From Caulobacter soli (GTDB taxonomy: Bacteria; Pseudomonadota; Alphaproteobacteria; Caulobacterales; Caulobacteraceae): 64,000 nucleotides of DNA. This document shows positions 59,839 through 64,000 of the stretch, in pieces (within the stretch, counting starts at the first letter, position 1; the number at the start of each line of letters is the position of its first letter). The translations under genes were made by a program, and so were the position numbers. The notes under the pieces were generated by a model, which was not told where the DNA came from, did not search any database, and saw only the letters and a list, made by a program, of their open reading frames with translations. The stretch lies in assembly GCF_011045195.1 (NCBI RefSeq), contig NZ_CP049199.1, positions 4,385,501-4,449,500 on the forward strand, given 5' to 3'.

Positions 59839-59852
59839 GAGGTGGGTCGCGG

Positions 59853-60953
59853 CTACTGCAGCAGCTTCAGAAGCGACTGGCTCATCGAGTTCGCTTGCCC
59901 GAGGGCGGCGATCGCTGCGCTGGTCAGGGTCTGGGCGTTGGTGAACTTCGTCTGTTCCGAGGCGATATCGACATCAGAGATCGCCGATTTCGCCGACTGC
60001 AGGTTCTCCAGCGACGTGGAGATCACGTCGCCGCGGTAGGAGAAGCGCGACAGGGTCGCGCCGACATTGGCCCGCGACTTCGACACCTGGGTGATCGCCG
60101 TATCGATCGCGTCCATCGCCGTGGCCGCCGAGGCGGCGCTGGTGATTGACGTGCCCGAAATGCCCAGCGAGGCGGTGTCCGACGCGTCCAGCTTGACGCT
60201 GATCGTGTCGCTGCTGCTGGTGCCGACCAGGAAGTTGACGCCCGTACCGTTGGTATAGGCGCTGGTCCCCGTGCCGGCCGTGGCGGTCCAGGAGGTGGTG
60301 TTGACCGAGTCCGCCAGCAGGTCGTCGGCGGTGGCCTTGGCCGTGCCGGCGGCGTTCAGCAGCAGATTGCCCGAGTCGTCGACATAGTCGCCGACGTCGA
60401 TGGTCGTCGCCGTGCCGTCGGCCAGATAGCTGACAGCCCCCAGGGCGGTGTTGCCGGTCGCCACCTTGAAGTAGTCGGTGTCGGCCGTGCCGGCGGAGCC
60501 GGCCGTTCCCAGGGTCACCGACACCGAGGTCCCGCTGGAAGACAGCAGGGCCACCCCGTTGAAGTTCGTGGTCGACGCGATGTCGTCGATTTCCGAACCC
60601 AGCTGGGTGTACTCGGCGTTGATGTAGCTGAGGTCGTCGGTGCTGGAGCTGCCCGACTGCGCCTGGGCCGTCAGCGACTTCATCCGTTGCAGGATGTCGG
60701 CGATGTTGGACAGGGCGCCGTCGGCCGTGTTCAGCACCGAAGTGCCGCTGGTGACGTTGGTGGCGGCTTGGTTCAGCACGGTGATGTCAGCGTTCATGGA
60801 CGTCGCGATGGCTAGACCCGACGCGTCGTCCTTGGCGCTCACGATCCGCGAGCCGCTCGACAGCTTGGCCAGGGATTCGCTCTGCGCGGCGCTGTTGGTG
60901 TTCAGGTAGCGCAGGGCGGTGTTGGCCGCTGTGTTGGTTGAGATGACAGGCAT
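59853..60953 (-). CDS. Flagellin
   Basis: 366 residues. The conserved N-terminal domain (VISTNTAANTALRYLNTNSAAQSESLAKLSSGSRIVSAKDDASGLAIATSMNADI) and C-terminal domain (RANVGATLSRFSYRGDVISTSLENLQSAKSAISDVDIASEQTKFTNAQTL ... LLKLLQ) are intact; the middle variable domain is short. Caulobacter encodes several flagellins, and this one lies with fliD and fliS. The ribosome site is weak and no sigma-54 promoter was found in the 61-bp leader. Confidence 0.95.
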   Translation of the reverse strand: MPVISTNTAANTALRYLNTNSAAQSESLAKLSSGSRIVSAKDDASGLAIATSMNADITVLNQAATNVTSGTSVLNTADGALSNIADILQRMKSLTAQAQSGSSSTDDLSYINAEYTQLGSEIDDIASTTNFNGVALLSSSGTSVSVTLGTAGSAGTADTDYFKVATGNTALGAVSYLADGTATTIDVGDYVDDSGNLLLNAAGTAKATADDLLADSVNTTSWTATAGTGTSAYTNGTGVNFLVGTSSSDTISVKLDASDTASLGISGTSITSAASAATAMDAIDTAITQVSKSRANVGATLSRFSYRGDVISTSLENLQSAKSAISDVDIASEQTKFTNAQTLTSAAIAALGQANSMSQSLLKLLQ

Positions 60954-61090
60954 TTTCTAATCCGGCTCTCTAGCTAGAGGCCGCGCCGGACGACCCGGAG
61001 CGGGAAGCCTCCCGCCGTTCTGCGCGGCCAGGCTTCACGGATTGAACGAGGCCCCCACGGCGGATGGGGCGGTTTAATTTGAGACCTGAT

Positions 61091-61235
61091 CCTTCTCCCC
61101 TTGCGGGACAAGGTGGCCTCGTGGAGCGAGGTCGGATGAGGGGTTGATCAGCGGATCAGCCGCGAACGACGGACAGGTCAGCGCGCCCCATCATCCGTCA
61201 GCTTCGCTGACACCTTCTCCCGCAAGGGGAGAAGG
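61091..61235. repeat. Intergenic hairpin repeat, family E
   Basis: 145 bases with arms CCTTCTCCCCTTGCGGGACA and an inverse ending TCTCCCGCAAGGGGAGAAGG, in the divergent gap between flagellin and the flgD-like gene. Inside are smaller hairpins (GATCAGCGGATC; CAGCTTCGCTG). It may be the barrier between the two flagellar transcription units. Confidence 0.75.
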
Positions 61236-61334
61236 ACGTTTCAGGGCGCCACGAAAAAACACCGCCCCATCCGCCCCGCCGCCTCCGTTGAACCCTGCGA
61301 ACGACGCCGCCCGGCGTCACCGGAGGGTTCTCTC

Positions 61335-61619
61335 ATGACCACTGTCTCGTCGCCCACGAGCGCCGCCACGACGACCACCACCAGCACGTCGACCGGCGTG
61401 GCGGCCCTCGGCACGACCGATTTCCTCAAGCTGCTGATGACGCAGCTGACCAACCAGAACCCGCTCGATCCGACCGATCCCACCCAGTTCACCAGCCAGC
61501 TGGCGACCTATTCGGGCCTCGAGCAGCAGATCAACATGAACACGACGCTGACGACGTTGTCGGACAACATGTCGTCGCTGCTGACCCAGGTTCAGTTGCT
61601 CGCCTCCGGCCAGAGCTAG
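61335..61619 (+). CDS. flgD: Short FlgD-like flagellar hook-capping protein
   Basis: 94 residues from ATG 61335 with GGAGGG upstream. It holds the FlgD N-terminal capping motif LGTTDFLKLLMTQLTNQNPLDPTDPTQFTSQLATYSGLEQQI, then TLSDNMSSLLTQVQLLASGQS, and then stops. The usual FlgD is about 220 residues with a Tudor/FnIII-like C-terminal domain, which is absent here. The next gene starts 9 bases after the stop, so no frameshift is evident. Shortened FlgD proteins exist in some alphaproteobacteria, but it is worth checking whether a full-length copy is elsewhere. Confidence 0.85.
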   Translation: MTTVSSPTSAATTTTTSTSTGVAALGTTDFLKLLMTQLTNQNPLDPTDPTQFTSQLATYSGLEQQINMNTTLTTLSDNMSSLLTQVQLLASGQS

Positions 61620-61628
61620 GGGCGCGCC

Positions 61629-62906
61629 ATGAGCCTTTCGTCCGCCCTCTCGACGGCCGTGTCGGGCCTGACGGCCCAGAGCCTGGCCCTGGCCGCCATC
61701 TCCGAGAACATCGCCAACTCCTCGACCACCGCCTACAAGACCAAGGAGGTCGACTTCCAGTCGCTGGTCACCGGCGCGATGGGCTCGGCCAAGTCGACCA
61801 GCTCGGTGGTGGCCAAATCCAGCCAGGCGCTGAACGTCGGCGGGGTGATCTCCTCGACCCCCACCTCGACCAATGTCGCCATCGACGGCTCGGGCTTCTT
61901 CGTGGTCTCGGCCCATCCGGGCGACACCGCCTCGGACCTGGTCTACAGCCGCAACGGCAGCTTCTCGCGCGACGCCGACGGCTATCTGGTCAACAGCGAG
62001 GGCTACTACCTCCAGGGCCTGCCCACCGACGCCGACGGCGCCATCCTGGCCAGCAACGCCAGCGACCTGTCGAACCTGCAGGCCATCAACTTCAACTCGA
62101 TCGGCGGCACGGCCAAGGCGACCGGGAACGTGGCGATGTCGGCCAACCTGCCGGCCGACGCCACGACGGGCCAGGCCTTCACCACCAGCATGGAGGTGAT
62201 CGACTCCCTCGGCGTCAGCCACACGGTCGGACAGACCTGGACCAAGACCGGCGACAACACCTGGTCCCTGGCCCTGGCCAACCCGACCTTGACCTCCGAC
62301 GCCAGCAAGACTTCGGGCGTGGTCACCCCATCGACCGTGTCGGTGACCTTCAACACCGACGGCAGCCTGGCCTCGACCAATCCCTCGCCGGTGTCGGTCA
62401 GCATCACCGGCTTCTCGACCGGGGCGGCGACCAGCGCCATCAACCTGAACCTGGGCACGTCCGGCGGCACCGACGGCCTGACCCAGTTCGCCTCGACCTC
62501 CTCGACCCTGTCGATCAACCCGACCTTCGAACAGGACGGCGCCAACTATGGCGAGCTGTCGGGCGTGACCATCGACGCCAACGGCCTGGTCACCGCCAAT
62601 TTCGACAACGGGGTGAGTCTGGCGATCTACCAGATCCCGGTCGCCACCTTCTCCAATCCCAACGGCCTGACCCACGTCTCGGGCACGGTCTATGACGAGA
62701 ACACCGACGCCGGCCAGGTGCACGTCAACCTGCCGGGCGACGGAAGCTCGGGCACGCTGGTGGCCAGCGCCCTGGAGGGCTCGACCACCGACATCGCCAC
62801 CGAGTTCAACAAGATGATCATCGCCCAGCAGGCCTATTCGGCGGCCTCGCAGGTGATCACCACCACCAAGGGCATGTTCGACACCCTGATCCAGGCCGTG
62901 CGCTGA
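61629..62906 (+). CDS. flgE: Flagellar hook protein FlgE
   Basis: 425 residues. The N-terminal basal-rod motif SLSSALSTAVSGLTAQSLALAAISENIANSSTTAYKTKEVDFQSL and the C-terminal EGSTTDIATEFNKMIIAQQAYSAASQVITTTKGMFDTLIQAVR are those of hook/rod proteins. The middle has FlgE D1/D2 pieces such as DGSGFFVVSA and YSRNGSFSRDADGYLVNSEGYYLQG. Hook length and position suit FlgE. Its stop overlaps the next start by one base. Confidence 0.95.
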   Translation: MSLSSALSTAVSGLTAQSLALAAISENIANSSTTAYKTKEVDFQSLVTGAMGSAKSTSSVVAKSSQALNVGGVISSTPTSTNVAIDGSGFFVVSAHPGDTASDLVYSRNGSFSRDADGYLVNSEGYYLQGLPTDADGAILASNASDLSNLQAINFNSIGGTAKATGNVAMSANLPADATTGQAFTTSMEVIDSLGVSHTVGQTWTKTGDNTWSLALANPTLTSDASKTSGVVTPSTVSVTFNTDGSLASTNPSPVSVSITGFSTGAATSAINLNLGTSGGTDGLTQFASTSSTLSINPTFEQDGANYGELSGVTIDANGLVTANFDNGVSLAIYQIPVATFSNPNGLTHVSGTVYDENTDAGQVHVNLPGDGSSGTLVASALEGSTTDIATEFNKMIIAQQAYSAASQVITTTKGMFDTLIQAVR

Positions 62907-63232
62907 TGGACATGATCGAACGCCTGAGGCTGCGCGCCGAACACTCCCGCCGGGTGGGCGGCGACGCCCCCCTGGTCACCACCGTCGAGGAGGCCCGGGC
63001 CCTGGCGCGCGGCGTGGCCGAGGGCCTGGCGGCGGCCTCCGACCAGGACCGCCTGCTGCTGCTGTCCAGCCTGCACGAGGTGCGGGCCGCGCTCGACACC
63101 CGGCTGTCGCGCCTGGACGCCGACATGAGCGAGGGCCGCGCGCGAATCGCGGCGGTCAATCGCGGCCTGTCGGCGCACTCCAGCTACTCCAATCGCATGT
63201 CGCCTCGCGGCGCCGGGCCTCGGAAAGGCTGA
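62906..63232 (+). CDS. Small flagellar protein, FlgN-like position
   Basis: 108 residues, start overlapping the flgE stop (TGATG). It is a helical protein (MDMIERLRLRAEHSRRVGG ... DQDRLLLLSSLHEVRAALDTRLSRLDADMSEGRARIAAVNRGLSAH). FlgN chaperones, which bind FlgK, are usually encoded at this position, and the length and helical character fit, but sequence identity with FlgN is not evident. Called by position only. Confidence 0.6.
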   Translation: MDMIERLRLRAEHSRRVGGDAPLVTTVEEARALARGVAEGLAAASDQDRLLLLSSLHEVRAALDTRLSRLDADMSEGRARIAAVNRGLSAHSSYSNRMSPRGAGPRKG

Positions 63233-63237
63233 TCGCC

Positions 63238-64000
63238 ATGTCGCTGTCCTCGATCATCGGCGCGGCGGGCTCGGCCCTGACGGCGTCGCAGACCCGGATC
63301 GCGGTGGCCAACCTCAACGTCGCCAACGCCGACGACCTGACCTACACCCGAAAGACCGTCACCAGCGCGGTCAGCACCACCACCCAGACCCTGTCGGACG
63401 CCACGATCCTGCGCGTCGCCGACAGCTTCCTGAGCAAGACGGTGCTGAAAACCGCCGCCGCCGCCGGGGGCGACGCGGTGACCGACACCTACATGCAATC
63501 CTACGACGCGGCCCTGGGCTCGACCGCCAGCGGCGACGATGTCTCCAGCCTGATGACCGCCTTCGCCACGTCGCTGTCGGCCCTGTCGTCCAGCCCCGAC
63601 GCCACGACCAAGGCCCAGCTGGTCTCCGACGCCTCGTCCCTGGTCCAGGGGATCAAGAGCCTGTCGGGCGAGGTGCAGTCCCTGCGCACCCAGGCCAACA
63701 CCCAGATCGAAACCACGGTGGGCACGATCAACCAGTCGCTGAAGAGCCTGGCCTCGCTGAACGACCAGATCGCCACGGTCTCGGCCCAGGGCGGCGACGC
63801 CACCGCCCTGGAGGACCAGCGCGACGCGGCCCTGACCACCCTGTCGGGCCTGATGGGCGTCTCCAGCTTTGTCACCGCCGACAACCAGCTACGCGTCTAC
63901 ACCACCGGCGGCGACGCCCTGCTGGGCACGACGGCCGCGACGCTCAGCTACACCGCCTCCAGCACGCTGGGCGCCGGCGCGACCTATCCCGGATCGATCG
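63238..64000 (+). CDS. flgK: Flagellar hook-filament junction protein FlgK, partial at the right edge
   Basis: First 254 residues of a longer protein, cut by the window end. The HAP1 start (SLSSIIGAAGSALTASQTRIAVANLNVANADDLTYTRKTVTSAV) and DDVSSLMTAFATSLSALSSSPDATTKAQLV match FlgK. FlgK joins the hook to the filament. It lies 5 bases after the FlgN-like gene. It completes the set hook, junction, cap and filament in this window. Confidence 0.9.
   Translation, partial: MSLSSIIGAAGSALTASQTRIAVANLNVANADDLTYTRKTVTSAVSTTTQTLSDATILRVADSFLSKTVLKTAAAAGGDAVTDTYMQSYDAALGSTASGDDVSSLMTAFATSLSALSSSPDATTKAQLVSDASSLVQGIKSLSGEVQSLRTQANTQIETTVGTINQSLKSLASLNDQIATVSAQGGDATALEDQRDAALTTLSGLMGVSSFVTADNQLRVYTTGGDALLGTTAATLSYTASSTLGAGATYPGSI

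Overview
The window reads as a stretch of chromosome from a Caulobacter-like alphaproteobacterium (Caulobacterales). The reasons are very high GC with strong G/C third-position bias, several large TonB-dependent receptors, flavin-dependent halogenase / SapC / cupin_8 genes next to receptors, an OhrR/Ohr pair, polar-flagellum-type genes and a sigma-54 promoter of the TGGCAC-N5-TTGC type. This assignment is inference from gene content; no 16S or other marker gene is present.

Layout. (1) 1-13411: a carbohydrate-utilisation locus. It has a GH97 alpha-glucosidase (cut by the left edge), a minus-strand operon of a TonB-dependent receptor followed by two flavin-dependent halogenase relatives, a cupin_8 oxygenase and a DUF6445 oxygenase-like protein ending in a clear terminator, then an SLC45-type sugar transporter and a divergent LacI-family regulator. 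(2) 13590-25000: a large autotransporter, an orphan OmpR-type regulator, an MpaB-like oxygenase with a divergent TetR regulator, an OmpR/EnvZ-type two-component pair whose sensor has an odd Met/Gly/Pro-rich periplasmic region, and a multicopper oxidase. (3) 25288-31588: a second receptor / halogenase / SapC / cupin_8 locus on the plus strand. (4) About 31629-43093: an integrated element carrying a large serine recombinase. It holds a caspase-like protease operon with a GIY-YIG nuclease, plus HNH, HEPN-like and DUF5677-like genes; I read it as a defence island. Both ends can be placed inside one copy of a chromosomal hairpin repeat, and joining the two ends rebuilds that repeat. (5) 43358-48753: a GH9 glycosidase, a type-B carboxylesterase and a polysaccharide deacetylase. 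(6) 48915-56546: ArsR/AHSA1 pair, small proteins, Ohr/OhrR, a beta-propeller histidine kinase and a DUF1254 protein. (7) 56772-64000: an ECF sigma factor with a sigma-54-type promoter, then flagellar genes (FliS, FliD, flagellin, a short FlgD, FlgE, a FlgN-like small protein and FlgK running off the right edge).

How they fit together. Both receptor loci pair an outer-membrane importer with a halogenase and Fe(II)/2-oxoglutarate-type oxygenases. The receptors, the GH9 gene and the deacetylase gene are each preceded by a similar 14-base near-palindrome (CGGTAAC core), which suggests a shared LacI-type polysaccharide regulon. The main candidate for an undescribed system is the tightly packed three-gene operon at 37809-41009 (unknown protein, caspase-like protease, GIY-YIG nuclease) inside the island. 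Intergenic spaces carry at least five families of long hairpin repeats. No tRNA, rRNA, CRISPR array or insertion sequence was found.
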